48,143 bases of DNA, from positions 1-48,143 of the forward strand of contig DXBJ01000041.1 in the NCBI GenBank assembly GCA_019116585.1. The letters run 5' to 3'. The notes beneath the pieces were generated by a model. It saw only the letters and a program-made list of their open reading frames with translations, was not told the DNA's origin and ran no database searches. Shown piece after piece: positions 14,923 to 23,676 of this stretch; the first letter of the stretch is position 1; each line of letters starts with the position of its first letter. The stretch is from Candidatus Faecalibacterium gallistercoris (GTDB lineage Bacteria; Bacillota; Clostridia; Oscillospirales; Ruminococcaceae). Made by a program: the position numbers and the translations under genes.

Positions 14923-14960
14923 AAAACCGGGAGGCCCCGCGCGGGAGCCTCCCGGTTTTT
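14923..14960. terminator. Bidirectional terminator after the XRE gene
   Basis: A perfect 13-bp stem (14923-14935 with 14947-14959) flanked by AAAA on the left and TTTTT on the right, so it can stop transcripts from both sides: the XRE gene (+) and the GDSL gene with its small downstream frames (-). Confidence 0.9.
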
Positions 14961-15009
14961 GCATAGCCGGCGCTCCGGCCGGACCCGCGGCCTTTCCGGC
15001 GTTTGACAT

Positions 15010-15141
15010 TCACAAAAACCCTCTGTTTTTTGCTTCTTCGATCAGTTTGGGCTGGATTTGCGGATAGGTCCAATGTTCCACCAGACGGTCCGTGATCAGG
15101 ATTTTCTCGATTTCACTTTGGATATTGGGCCCGCCGGTCAC
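15010..15141 (-). CDS. Small open frame downstream of the GDSL gene (43 codons), hypothetical
   Basis: GTG-initiated frame of 43 residues, protein-like in composition (QSEIEKILITDRLVEHWTY, then QPKLIEEAKNRGFL) and predicted mostly helical. It overlaps the end of the preceding small frame (15138-15248) in a GTGA junction. No good ribosome binding site is visible and I recognise no family. The two frames may be one decayed gene with a frameshift, or a coupled pair of small proteins. Confidence 0.35.
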   Translation of the reverse strand: MTGGPNIQSEIEKILITDRLVEHWTYPQIQPKLIEEAKNRGFL

Positions 15142-15248
15142 CGCATTTCTTTTTCAAACCGAAAGAAATAGTCGTTTTCCTCCGGGATGTTGCCTGTGGT
15201 TTCGCCGGTTTGATGCGGGTCCTTGTGCCTCGGTTCATCTTTTGTCAC
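15138..15248 (-). CDS. Small acidic open frame (36 codons), hypothetical
   Basis: GTG-initiated frame of 36 residues ending NDYFFRFEKEMR, 54 bases after the GDSL stop and in the same frame as it. It has no convincing ribosome binding site. It runs into the next small frame (15010-15141) with a 4-base overlap. It may be the first part of a broken gene. Confidence 0.25.
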   Translation of the reverse strand: MTKDEPRHKDPHQTGETTGNIPEENDYFFRFEKEMR

Positions 15249-15302
15249 TCCAGATCGTGATTTTTCCGCCGGCGCGCTGCCGGCTTTGGGCCGCCGGGCG
15301 GC

Positions 15303-16277
15303 TCACTGTGCAAAGGCGCTGCCGGCCGTCCAGGGGCTGCCGGCGGCGTAGAGGGTGTGGCTGCGCAGGTAGTTGACCCAGGCGCCGTAGCCGTTGCCCG
15401 CCGACAGGTGGACCCCGTCCGGCGCGGCGCAGACCGCCTTCAGGTTGCCTTCACCGTCGGCCAGGGCCTCCCACAGGTCCAGATAGACGCAGCCCTTGCT
15501 GTCGGCCAGCTGGGCCAGCTGTTCGTTCACACGGCGGAGGTTATCGCTGGTCAGGCCGGGGCGCTCGGCGGCTGCCTCGGGGCGCACCGGCGGGATGGAC
15601 TGGACATAGATGACGCAGTCGGGGCCCAGAGCCTCCCGCAAAGCGTCCAGCATGGCGCCGTAGTAGGTCAAAAAGCGCTCCTCGGCCCCGGCGGTGGTCA
15701 GGGTGTTGGTGCCCAGCAGGATATACAGCTTTTTGGGCTGGGCCGCCGCCAGCACGTCCAGGGCCACCTCGTCCCCGCGGGTCATGTGGCTGACCGTCAT
15801 CCGGTTGACGATGGTGTCGGGGCCCGCCCCGATGTAGCCGCAGACCAGCGCACCCCCCAGGTTGATGTCGTAGTCGGTAAAGCCCACCGTCAGGCTGTCG
15901 CCCAGGAACGCCGCGTCCGCAAAATAGCTCAGGTCCACCTGGCCGGTGGCGGGCTGGCGGATGACGCTGCTGTCGTAGGCGCGGACGGTGTAGGCCCCCG
16001 GGCTCTGGCGGGCCGGGCCAAAGTCCAGCACCTCGGCCGCGGCGCCCCCCTCCCCCGGCTGCATGGGCAGGGGCGCCAAAATGCCCTCCACCGTGCCGCT
16101 GGGCTGGATGTCGGGCTGGGCGGGCGCGGCCTCCTCCTGAGCCGTCTGCAAAATGGCGGTGATGGCCAGGGACAGCAGCAGGATGGCTGCCACACAGGCC
16201 GCCCCTTTCAGTTTGCCGTATCTGCTCCGCTGCCGGGCCCGGCGGCGGGCGTAGTTGTATTCGTGTGAGATCCCCAT
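15303..16277 (-). CDS. SGNH/GDSL-family hydrolase, membrane-anchored
   Basis: A 324-residue protein with a cytoplasmic basic N terminus, one membrane helix near residues 27-45 (VAAILLLSLAITAIL), a proline-rich linker and an extracellular SGNH hydrolase domain. Catalytic blocks are visible: FLGDSLTVG with the nucleophile Ser, LLGTNTL for block III and the Asp/His pair in APDGVHLS near the end. It should remove acyl groups from an extracellular glycan or lipid; the substrate is unknown. The ATG at 16277 has GGAG 8 bases upstream; the longer frame lacks support. Confidence 0.9.
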   Translation of the reverse strand: MGISHEYNYARRRARQRSRYGKLKGAACVAAILLLSLAITAILQTAQEEAAPAQPDIQPSGTVEGILAPLPMQPGEGGAAAEVLDFGPARQSPGAYTVRAYDSSVIRQPATGQVDLSYFADAAFLGDSLTVGFTDYDINLGGALVCGYIGAGPDTIVNRMTVSHMTRGDEVALDVLAAAQPKKLYILLGTNTLTTAGAEERFLTYYGAMLDALREALGPDCVIYVQSIPPVRPEAAAERPGLTSDNLRRVNEQLAQLADSKGCVYLDLWEALADGEGNLKAVCAAPDGVHLSAGNGYGAWVNYLRSHTLYAAGSPWTAGSAFAQ

Positions 16278-16485
16278 GATAAAAACTCCAGGGGGCCGGC
16301 CTCTGCCCCGCCTGCGCGGGAGGGCGGGCGCCCCTTTTCCCCTTTCCGGCAGAGCGCCCCGCGGGCCGGGCGGCCGCACGCGGCGCGCGCCCTCTGCGGG
16401 ACCGCTGCCCTGGTCGCTGCCGGGCGCCGGGCAGCCAAGGCCCCCGTCCGGCCGGATCGAGCGATCCTGAAATGCAAGTGTATTG

Positions 16486-16514
16486 ATTTTATCATAAAAT
16501 TTTTCACTCTGCAA
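16486..16514 (-). promoter_or_regulatory. Candidate promoter of the GDSL gene
   Basis: On the minus strand TTGCAG (16514-16509), a 17-base spacer and TAAAAT (16491-16486). A second candidate, TTGTCA-N17-TATTGT at 16579-16551, overlaps the -10 box of the divergent phosphofructokinase promoter. Confidence 0.6.
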
Positions 16515-16526
16515 CCAAGTTGGGTC

Positions 16527-16555
16527 TTGCATACAACGCAAGAAACGGTTACAAT
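16527..16555 (+). promoter_or_regulatory. Promoter of the first phosphofructokinase gene
   Basis: TTGCAT (16527-16532), a 17-base spacer and TACAAT (16550-16555). The leader to the ATG at 16715 is about 150 bases and holds a GC-rich inverted repeat (about 16640-16675) that could fold in the transcript. Confidence 0.75.
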
Positions 16556-16714
16556 AGATTCGGGACCAAATTCTGACAACCTGCCAAAAGGCGTTTCACA
16601 GCAAAATGTTTTTTTGTATGGATTTCAGGCTTTCGGGGTCCCGCCCGGGGCGGTGCAATGCAGGGCCCGCCCCGGCGCAAGCGATAGGCGCATAAAGATA
16701 AGAAGGAGCAAACC

Positions 16715-17938
16715 ATGTCTAACAATGTGATCGTCGGCCAGTCCGGCGGCCCCACCGCCGTCATCAACTCCAGCCTGGCGGGGGTCTACAAGACTGCCCG
16801 CAGCCTGGGCGCTGGCAAAGTGTACGGGATGAAGTACGGCATCGAGGGCCTGCTCAAGGAAGAGATCGTGGACCTCGACATCCTGCTGGACGACCGGATG
16901 AGCATCGAGCTGCTCAAGCGGACCCCCTCCAGCTTTCTGGGCAGCTGCCGCTACAAGCTGCCCGACCCCGAGACGGACAGCGCGCCCTACGTCCAGCTGT
17001 TCACCCTCTTTGACAAGTATGGCATCTGCGCGGTGTTCTACATCGGCGGCAACGACTCGATGGACACCATCGCCAAGCTCAGCCGCTACGGCCAGAAAGT
17101 GGGCAGCCCGGTCCGCTTTATCGGCGTGCCCAAGACCATCGACAACGACCTGTGCCTGACCGACCACACCCCCGGCTACGGCTCGGCGGCCAAGTACATC
17201 GCCACCATCCTCAAGGAAGTGATCCGGGACTCGTCGGTCTACGACATCCGCAGCGTGACGGTGGCCGAGATCATGGGCCGCCACGCCGGCTGGCTGGCAG
17301 GCGCCGCCTGCCTGGCCTCCGGCGAGGACTGCGACGGCCCCGACCTGATCCTGCTGCCCGAGGTGCCCTTTGACCCCGAGGCGTTCCTGGCCCGGGTGGA
17401 CGAGCTGCAAAGCCGGAAATCCAACGTCATCATCGCCGCCAGCGAGGGCGTCCGCACCGCCGACGGCACCTACCTGTGCGACCTGGTCTCCACGGCGGGC
17501 CAGCTGGACGCCTTTGGCCACAAGGCCATCCTCAGCGGCACCAGCCGGTACCTGTCCGAGCTGATCCACAAGCGGCTGGGCTGCAAGAGCCGGGCCATCG
17601 AGTTTTCCACCCTGCAGCGGTGCGCCAGCCACCTGGCCAGCCGCACCGACGTCACCGAGGCATACGCCGTGGGCGGCGCGGCAGCCGCCGCGGCCTTTGC
17701 GGGCGAGAGCGGCCGCATGATCGCCCTCAAGCGGATGAGCGGCTATCCCTACCAGTGCGTCACCGAGTCGGTGGACGTGCAGAAGGTGGCCAATCTGGAA
17801 AAGAAAGTGCCCCTGGACTGGATCACCCCCGACGGGATGCAGGTGACAGCCAGCTTTGAAGAGTATGCCCGCCCGCTGATCCTGGACGAGCTGACCCCCA
17901 TCTATGTGAACGGCACCCCGCGCCACGTCCACCTGTAA
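16715..17938 (+). CDS. pfp: 6-phosphofructokinase, pyrophosphate-dependent type (copy 1)
   Basis: A 407-residue phosphofructokinase of the long PPi-using clade. It starts IVGQSGGPTAVINSSLAG and has KRTPSSFLGSCRYKLPD, then YIGGNDSMDTIAK near 110 and GVPKTIDNDL near 145. The Asp after Asn in GGND and the Lys in PKTIDND are what separate PPi enzymes from ATP enzymes (GGDGS, PGTIDND). VAEIMGRHAGW binds fructose 6-phosphate. It interconverts fructose 6-phosphate and fructose 1,6-bisphosphate in glycolysis, reversibly. The next gene is a close paralogue. The start has AAGGAG 8 bases upstream. Confidence 0.93.
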   Translation: MSNNVIVGQSGGPTAVINSSLAGVYKTARSLGAGKVYGMKYGIEGLLKEEIVDLDILLDDRMSIELLKRTPSSFLGSCRYKLPDPETDSAPYVQLFTLFDKYGICAVFYIGGNDSMDTIAKLSRYGQKVGSPVRFIGVPKTIDNDLCLTDHTPGYGSAAKYIATILKEVIRDSSVYDIRSVTVAEIMGRHAGWLAGAACLASGEDCDGPDLILLPEVPFDPEAFLARVDELQSRKSNVIIAASEGVRTADGTYLCDLVSTAGQLDAFGHKAILSGTSRYLSELIHKRLGCKSRAIEFSTLQRCASHLASRTDVTEAYAVGGAAAAAAFAGESGRMIALKRMSGYPYQCVTESVDVQKVANLEKKVPLDWITPDGMQVTASFEEYARPLILDELTPIYVNGTPRHVHL

Positions 17939-17991
17939 GGCCCGGGCCCTCCCGGCTGCCGGCCGTCCACGATGCCCCCTGAAGTTCTTTC

Positions 17992-18010
17992 CCGGGCAGG
18001 CCCTGCCCGG
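17992..18010 (+). other. Perfect hairpin between the two phosphofructokinase genes
   Basis: A 9-bp perfect inverted repeat with a one-base centre lies in the 112-base gap and is followed by A-rich rather than T-rich sequence. It is therefore more likely a transcript-stability or processing element than a terminator. Confidence 0.4.
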
Positions 18011-18050
18011 CCAAGATAAATAAAACACAATGTAAAAGGAGAAAAGAATC

Positions 18051-19274
18051 ATGGGAAAAAACGCGATCGTCGGACAGTCCGGCGGCCCCACTTCCGTCAT
18101 CAACGCGAGTCTGGCCGGTGTCTTTGAAAGCTGCAAGAACCGCGGCGCAGAGACCGTCTACGGGATGCGCAACGGCGTGGCCGGCCTGCTGGAAGAGCGG
18201 GTGGTGGACCTTGGCACCCTGCTGAAGGATGACCTGGACATCGAACTGCTCAAGCGGACCCCCTCCAGCTTCCTGGGCAGCTGCCGCTACAAGCTGCCCG
18301 ACTGGCACGAGGACGAAGCCGTCTACAAAAAGCTGTTCGCCATCCTGGAAAAGCTGAACATCGGCTACTTCTTCTACATTGGCGGCAACGACTCGATGGA
18401 CACCATCGGCAAGCTGGCCGACTACGGCGCACGGACCGGCAGCGACATCCGCTTTATGGGCGTGCCCAAGACCATCGACAACGACCTGATGGTCACCGAC
18501 CACACCCCCGGCTACGGCTCGGCGGCCAAGTACATCGGCGTCGTCATGAAGGAAGTCATCCGGGACGCCACCGTTTACGGCACCAAGTACGTCACCATCG
18601 TGGAGATCATGGGCCGCAACGCCGGCTGGCTGACCGCCGCCGCCGCCCTGGCCAAGGGCGACGACTGCGAGGGCGTGGACATGATCTGCCTGCCGGAGGT
18701 CCCCTTCCACGTGGACCGCTTTGTGGAAAAGGTCCGGGTCATGCAGGAAAAGAAGCCCAGCATCGTCATCGCCGTGTCCGAAGGCGTCAAGCTGGAGGAC
18801 GGCCGCTACGTCTGCGAGCTGGCCGACGACGTCCACGCGGTGGACGCTTTCGGCCACAAGGCCCTGACCGGCACCGCCCGTTTCCTGGCCAACACGGTGG
18901 CCCGCGCCCTGGACACCAAGACCCGCTGCATCGAGCTGTCCACCCTGCAGCGCTGCGCCGGCCATCTGACCAGCCGCACCGACATCACCGAGGCCTACCA
19001 GGTGGGCGGCGCGGCCGCCAAGGCTGCCTTTGAGGGCGTCACCGGCCAGATGGTGGCCCTGAAGCGGATCTCCAACAACCCCTACCAGTGCACCACCGAG
19101 CTGCACCCCATCAGCGAAGTGGCCAACCTGGAAAAGAAGGTGCCCCTCAGCTGGATGAACGAGAACCACACCCAGATGACCCACGAGTTCCTGGAGTACG
19201 CCCGGCCCCTGATCCAGGCCGAGCTGACCCCCCTCTACATCGCCGGCCTGCCCCACCACATCTACATGAAGTAA
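18051..19274 (+). CDS. pfp: 6-phosphofructokinase, pyrophosphate-dependent type (copy 2)
   Basis: A 407-residue paralogue of the preceding gene, same length and same motifs (IVGQSGGPTSVINASLAG, KRTPSSFLGSCRYKLPD, YIGGNDSMDTIGK, GVPKTIDNDL, VEIMGRNAGW). It matches family members that I recall as annotated PPi-phosphofructokinases slightly better than copy 1, which carries small changes around the MGR(N/H)AGW substrate loop and in the C-terminal third. The two may differ in substrate or regulation, or form a hetero-oligomer. AAAGGAG lies upstream of the ATG. A strong bidirectional terminator follows. Confidence 0.93.
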   Translation: MGKNAIVGQSGGPTSVINASLAGVFESCKNRGAETVYGMRNGVAGLLEERVVDLGTLLKDDLDIELLKRTPSSFLGSCRYKLPDWHEDEAVYKKLFAILEKLNIGYFFYIGGNDSMDTIGKLADYGARTGSDIRFMGVPKTIDNDLMVTDHTPGYGSAAKYIGVVMKEVIRDATVYGTKYVTIVEIMGRNAGWLTAAAALAKGDDCEGVDMICLPEVPFHVDRFVEKVRVMQEKKPSIVIAVSEGVKLEDGRYVCELADDVHAVDAFGHKALTGTARFLANTVARALDTKTRCIELSTLQRCAGHLTSRTDITEAYQVGGAAAKAAFEGVTGQMVALKRISNNPYQCTTELHPISEVANLEKKVPLSWMNENHTQMTHEFLEYARPLIQAELTPLYIAGLPHHIYMK

Positions 19275-19297
19275 GCCGCCCGGGTCCCTGAAAAGAT

Positions 19298-19341
19298 AAA
19301 ACGGCTCCCTCGACCGTATCCACGGAAGAGGGAGCCGTTTT
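19298..19341. terminator. Bidirectional terminator between converging genes
   Basis: A 13-bp perfect stem (19298-19310 with 19329-19341) with A on the left and T on the right, placed between the second phosphofructokinase gene (+) and the dehydratase gene (-), so it can end both transcripts. Confidence 0.9.
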
Positions 19342-19355
19342 GATTTGTCTGCTGC

Positions 19356-20678
19356 TCAGAAGCCGCCGATGGCGGGGGCGCCGCCGGCCAGCTCCTCGGC
19401 GGTGAGGGGCTTGAGCGGGGGCTGGCCCGCCTTGTTGTCCAGCCGCTCCTTGGCCACGGCCAGCATCAGCTTGATGCGGTTTTCCTGGTTGACCTTGGTG
19501 GCGCTGGGGTCGTAGTCGATGGGGGTGATGTTGGCGGAGGGGTACAGCGCGCGGATCTTGTTCACCATCCCCTTGCCCACGATGTGGTTGGGCAGGCAGC
19601 CGAAGGGCTGGGCGCAGACGATGTTGGGATAGCCGCCCTGCACCAGCTCGATCATCTCGGCGGTCAGCAGCCAGCCCTCCCCCATCTTGGCCCCCAGGGA
19701 GATGACCCCTTTGGGCTTTTCGATCAGCTCCTTAAAGGGGCCGGGGGCGTAAAAGCCCGCGTTGGATATAGCCTTGAGCATGGCCCGCTCGATGCCGTCC
19801 AGCCAGTCCAGCAGGCGGTCGGAGCCAAACTTGAGGGCCCCGTTGCCGCCGTAGAGGACGTAGTCCTCCCCCATGTTGAAGATGCAGTACTGGCAAAAGC
19901 CCATCAGGCCGGGGAAGTTGACCTCGCACCCCTCCGACTCCAGAAACTTCTGCAGGTCGTTGTTGCCCAGGGGGCTGTATTTGACGTAGATCTCGCCCAC
20001 GACGCCCACCTTGACCTTGGGCACCCGGGTCTTGGGGATGACGGCAAACTCCCGGGCGATGAGGGGGAAGGTGTGCTTCATTTCCCGGGCCGTGTAGCCC
20101 TTGCCGGCCAGCAGGGCCCGGCCCAGCCGGCCGATCCAGGTGTCCACCAGGCGGTCGGCGTCGCCGGGGTGGTCCTCGTAGGGGGCGATCTGGTTGCGCA
20201 GGGCGCACAGCATATCCCCGTAGAAGATGCAGGCCACCGCCTGCCGCAGCAGGGGCAGGTCCATCTGGAAGCCGCTGTCCTTCTCCAGGCCGGAAAAGTT
20301 CAGGCTGGCCACCGGAATCTGGGGGTAGCCCGCCTTGACCAGGGCCTTGCGCAGCAGGTGGATGTAGTTGGACGCGCGGCAGCCGCCGCCGGTCTGGGTG
20401 ATCAGCAGGGCGGTATGGTCCAGGTCGTACCGGCCGCTGTTCAGCGCGTCGATGAACTGGCCGATGACCAGCAGCGCCGGGTAGCAGGTGTCGTTGTGGA
20501 CGTATTTCAGGCCCAGCTGGGCCACCGCGCTGCCGCAGTTGCCCAGGATCTCGCACTTGTAGCCCTCGTGCTCCAGCGCGTATTTGAGCAGCCGGAACTG
20601 GGTCACCGCCATGTTGGGGATGAGGATGGTATGGGTCTTCTTCATCTCCTTGGTGAATTTGGGGTAATGGTATTCCAC
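19356..20678 (-). CDS. 2-hydroxyacyl-CoA dehydratase-family protein
   Basis: A 440-residue protein of the 2-hydroxyacyl-CoA dehydratase family (HgdB/HgdA-like, benzoyl-CoA-reductase superfamily). Several cysteines that could hold an iron-sulfur cluster are visible: GNCGSAV, NDTCYPALL, GGGCRASNY, GFCQYCIF and CAQPFGCLPN. In related Clostridia this region is often the C-terminal part of a single activase-dehydratase protein of about 1400 residues; here it is a separate gene 16 bases after the activase gene. Expected chemistry is radical removal of water from a 2-hydroxyacyl-CoA, started by the activase, but many such stand-alone pairs have no assigned substrate. Confidence 0.85.
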   Translation of the reverse strand: MEYHYPKFTKEMKKTHTILIPNMAVTQFRLLKYALEHEGYKCEILGNCGSAVAQLGLKYVHNDTCYPALLVIGQFIDALNSGRYDLDHTALLITQTGGGCRASNYIHLLRKALVKAGYPQIPVASLNFSGLEKDSGFQMDLPLLRQAVACIFYGDMLCALRNQIAPYEDHPGDADRLVDTWIGRLGRALLAGKGYTAREMKHTFPLIAREFAVIPKTRVPKVKVGVVGEIYVKYSPLGNNDLQKFLESEGCEVNFPGLMGFCQYCIFNMGEDYVLYGGNGALKFGSDRLLDWLDGIERAMLKAISNAGFYAPGPFKELIEKPKGVISLGAKMGEGWLLTAEMIELVQGGYPNIVCAQPFGCLPNHIVGKGMVNKIRALYPSANITPIDYDPSATKVNQENRIKLMLAVAKERLDNKAGQPPLKPLTAEELAGGAPAIGGF

Positions 20679-20694
20679 AGTTGCCCTCCTCTCA

Positions 20695-23676
20695 TCAGCG
20701 GACGGCGGCGGGCTGGGCCGGCTGTTCCGCTTTGTGTTCGGCCTGCTTTTCCCGGGCCAGCTCGTCCCGCTCGTCCAGCGCTGCGAACAGGCTGCGCAGC
20801 CGGATGTTCACCGCGCCCAGGTTGGTGATCTCGTCGATCTTGAGCTGGGTGTACAGCTTGTTGCCCGCCTGCAGGATCTCGCGGGTCTCGTCGGTGGTGA
20901 TGGCGTCCACGCCGCACCCGAAGCTGACCAGCTGCACCAGGTCCATATCAGGCTGGGCGGTGCAGTATTGGGCCGCGGCGTACAGCCGGCTGTGGTAGGT
21001 CCACTGGTTCAGGACGCTGGTGGGGAATTTTTCCACCCGGTCCGAGATGCTGTCCTCGGTGATGACCGCCGCGCCGTGCCGGACGATCAGCCGGTCGATG
21101 CCGTGGTTGACCTCGGGGTCCACATGATAGGGCCGCCCCGCCAGCACGATGATCCGCTTGCCCTGGCGGCGGGCCTCGGTGATGATCTCGCCGCCCCTGG
21201 CGCGGATCTTGGCCATGTGGCTGGCGTATTCGGCGTAGGCCGCGTCCGCCGCCTCCTGGACCTCCCGCTGGGAGATGCCGCCGAAGTACCTTGGCAGGAT
21301 CTCTTTGGTCATCTTGCGCACAAAGTCCTTGGGGCGGTGGATGCCGATGTAGTCACAGATAAACTTCTTGCCCTCCAGCTCAGGGCAGTTGCCCAGCAGC
21401 ACCTCGGGGTAATAGGCGACCACCGGGCAGTTGTAGTGGTTGTCCCCCAGGCCCTCGTCGATGTTGTAGGTCAGGCAGGGGTAGAAGATGGCGTCCAGCT
21501 GCATGGCGGCCAGGGCCTTGATGTGCCCGTGGCTGAGCTTGGCCGGGAAGCAGGCGGTGTCGCTGGGGATGGTGGCCTGGCCGGCGAGGTACAGCCCCCG
21601 GCTGGACACCGGGCTGACGTGGACCGCAAAGCCCAGCCTGGTCCAGAACGCGTGCCAGAAGGGCAGCAGCTCGTAAAAGTTGAGGCACAGGGGGATGCCG
21701 ATGGAGCCCCGCTTGCCGGGCACCGGCTTGTAGGCGGCCAGCAGCTCCTGCTTGTAGGCATAGAGGTTGAGGGAGTTGTCCTCGCTCTTGCCGGTGACAG
21801 GCTTGTCGCAGCGGTTGCCCGAAATGTACTTGCGGCCGTCGGCAAAGGTGTTGACGGTCAGCTGGCAGTGGTTGCCGCAGGCGCCGCACTTGACGCTGAC
21901 CACCTTCTGGCTGAAGGCCTCCAGCTCCTGCTGGTCCATCATGGAGGAGCGGCTCTGCCCCGCCTTATGGCTGCGGCGCAGGCCGAACAGGGCCGCGCCG
22001 TAGGCGCCCATCAGGCCGGCGATGTCGGGGCGGATGACCTCCACCCCCATCTCCTTTTCAAAGGCGCGCAGGACGGCCTCGTTGTAGAAGGTGCCGCCCT
22101 GGACCACGATCTTGCGGCCCAGCTCTTCGGGGCTGGAGGCGCGGATGACCTTGTACAGGGCGTTTTTGACCACGCTGATGGACAGGCCGGCGCTGATGTT
22201 CTCGATGCTGGCGCCGTCCTTCTGGGCCTGCTTGACCGAGCTGTTCATAAACACGGTGCAGCGGCTGCCCAGGTCCACCGGGCGGTCGGCAAACAGGCCC
22301 AGCGCGGCAAACTCCTTGACGTCGTAGCCCAGCGCCTGGGCAAAGGTCTGCAGGAAGCTGCCGCAGCCCGAAGAACAGGCCTCGTTCAAAAAGATGTTGC
22401 TGATGGCCCCGTCCTCGATCTTGAAGCACTTCATGTCCTGGCCGCCGATGTCGATGATGAAATCCACGTCGGGCATGAAATACTTGGCGGCGGTGAAGTG
22501 GGCCACCGTCTCCACCAGGCCGTAATCGCAGCGGAAGGCGTTTTTGACCAGGTCCTCGCCGTAGCCGGTGGTGGTCACACTGGCCACCTGCAGGCCGGGG
22601 TGGCCGCGGTAGATCTTCAGCAGCTGGTCCCGGATCAGGGGCAGCGGGTTGCCCAGATTGGGCTGGTAGTTGGTGTAGAGGATGCGGCTCTGCTCGTCCA
22701 CCACCACCAGCTTGACGGTGGTGGAGCCCGAGTCGATGCCGATGTGGACCGGCCCGCACTGGGCCCCGAAGGGGACGCAGGGCACGCTGTGGGACATATG
22801 CCGGGCGTGGAACGCCTCGTACTCCTCCCGGCTGGCAAAGAGGGGCGGCTCGCTGGCATAGGTGGCGGTGGCGGCGTAGCGGTCCAGGGCCGAGGCCACC
22901 TCGGACAGGCAGAACGCCTTGTCGGCGTAGAGGGCCGCGCCCAGCGCCACGTACAGCAGGCTGTGCTCGGGGCACTTGCCGGTGACCCCCAGCGCCTCGT
23001 CAAAGCTCTGGCGCAGCACCGAGCTGAAGGTCAGCGGCCCGCCCAGATAAAGGATGTTGCCCTGGATGGGGCGGCCCTGGGCCAGGCCGGCGATGGTCTG
23101 GCTGACCACCGCCTTGTAGATGCTGGCGGCGATGTCCTCAGCCCGGGCGCCCTGGTTGATGAGGGGCTGCACGTCGCTCTTGGCGAACACGCCGCAGCGG
23201 GAGGCGATGGTGTAGGTGCGCTGGGCGCCCTCCGCCGCACGGTTCATCTCGTCGGCGCTCATCTTCAGCAGGGTGGCCATCTGGTCGATGAAGGCGCCGG
23301 TGCCGCCGGCGCAGCTGCCGTTCATCCGCACCTCGGTGCCGCCGGTGAGGAAGAGGATCTTGGCGTCCTCGCCTCCCAGCTCGATCACGCAGTCGGTCTC
23401 AGGCACGAACCGTTTGACTGCCACCCGGGTGGAGAAAACTTCCTGCACAAAGGGCACGCCGCAGCTTTCGGCCAGGCCCATGCCCGCCGAGCCGGAAATG
23501 CTCAGCAGCGCCTGGGCGCCGTGGAGATACTCGCTGTCGATCCGGCACAGCAGCTCCTGCGCTTTTTCCAAAATATGGCTGTAATGACGCTCATAGGTCG
23601 AATACAGCAGGTTTTCCTGTTCATCCAGCACGGCGCATTTGATGGTCGTGCTGCCAATATCAAGACCAACTCTCAA
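20695..23676 (-). CDS. 2-hydroxyacyl-CoA dehydratase activase with two ASKHA domains
   Basis: A 993-residue protein. Domain 1 (about 1-280) begins RVGLDIGSTTIKCAVLD; domain 2 (about 310-580) begins HIGIDSGSTTVKLVVVD. Both are ATP-binding ASKHA activase domains. Cluster-ligand cysteines are seen in domain 2 (NEACSSGCGSF and GSRCTVFM) and partly in domain 1 (GSCAGGTGAF, ASRCGVF). The C-terminal part (from about 640) is a DUF2229-type domain with CGACGNHC. The activase uses ATP to push one electron into the dehydratase. The start is TTG at 23676, because AGGAGG lies 8 bases before it and the DIGST motif follows within a few residues; the longer frame to 23883 is leader. Confidence 0.88.
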   Translation of the reverse strand: MRVGLDIGSTTIKCAVLDEQENLLYSTYERHYSHILEKAQELLCRIDSEYLHGAQALLSISGSAGMGLAESCGVPFVQEVFSTRVAVKRFVPETDCVIELGGEDAKILFLTGGTEVRMNGSCAGGTGAFIDQMATLLKMSADEMNRAAEGAQRTYTIASRCGVFAKSDVQPLINQGARAEDIAASIYKAVVSQTIAGLAQGRPIQGNILYLGGPLTFSSVLRQSFDEALGVTGKCPEHSLLYVALGAALYADKAFCLSEVASALDRYAATATYASEPPLFASREEYEAFHARHMSHSVPCVPFGAQCGPVHIGIDSGSTTVKLVVVDEQSRILYTNYQPNLGNPLPLIRDQLLKIYRGHPGLQVASVTTTGYGEDLVKNAFRCDYGLVETVAHFTAAKYFMPDVDFIIDIGGQDMKCFKIEDGAISNIFLNEACSSGCGSFLQTFAQALGYDVKEFAALGLFADRPVDLGSRCTVFMNSSVKQAQKDGASIENISAGLSISVVKNALYKVIRASSPEELGRKIVVQGGTFYNEAVLRAFEKEMGVEVIRPDIAGLMGAYGAALFGLRRSHKAGQSRSSMMDQQELEAFSQKVVSVKCGACGNHCQLTVNTFADGRKYISGNRCDKPVTGKSEDNSLNLYAYKQELLAAYKPVPGKRGSIGIPLCLNFYELLPFWHAFWTRLGFAVHVSPVSSRGLYLAGQATIPSDTACFPAKLSHGHIKALAAMQLDAIFYPCLTYNIDEGLGDNHYNCPVVAYYPEVLLGNCPELEGKKFICDYIGIHRPKDFVRKMTKEILPRYFGGISQREVQEAADAAYAEYASHMAKIRARGGEIITEARRQGKRIIVLAGRPYHVDPEVNHGIDRLIVRHGAAVITEDSISDRVEKFPTSVLNQWTYHSRLYAAAQYCTAQPDMDLVQLVSFGCGVDAITTDETREILQAGNKLYTQLKIDEITNLGAVNIRLRSLFAALDERDELAREKQAEHKAEQPAQPAAVR

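Noticed and set aside
17992-18010. Hairpin between the phosphofructokinase genes as a terminator
   Set aside because: It is followed by A-rich rather than T-rich sequence on the plus strand.
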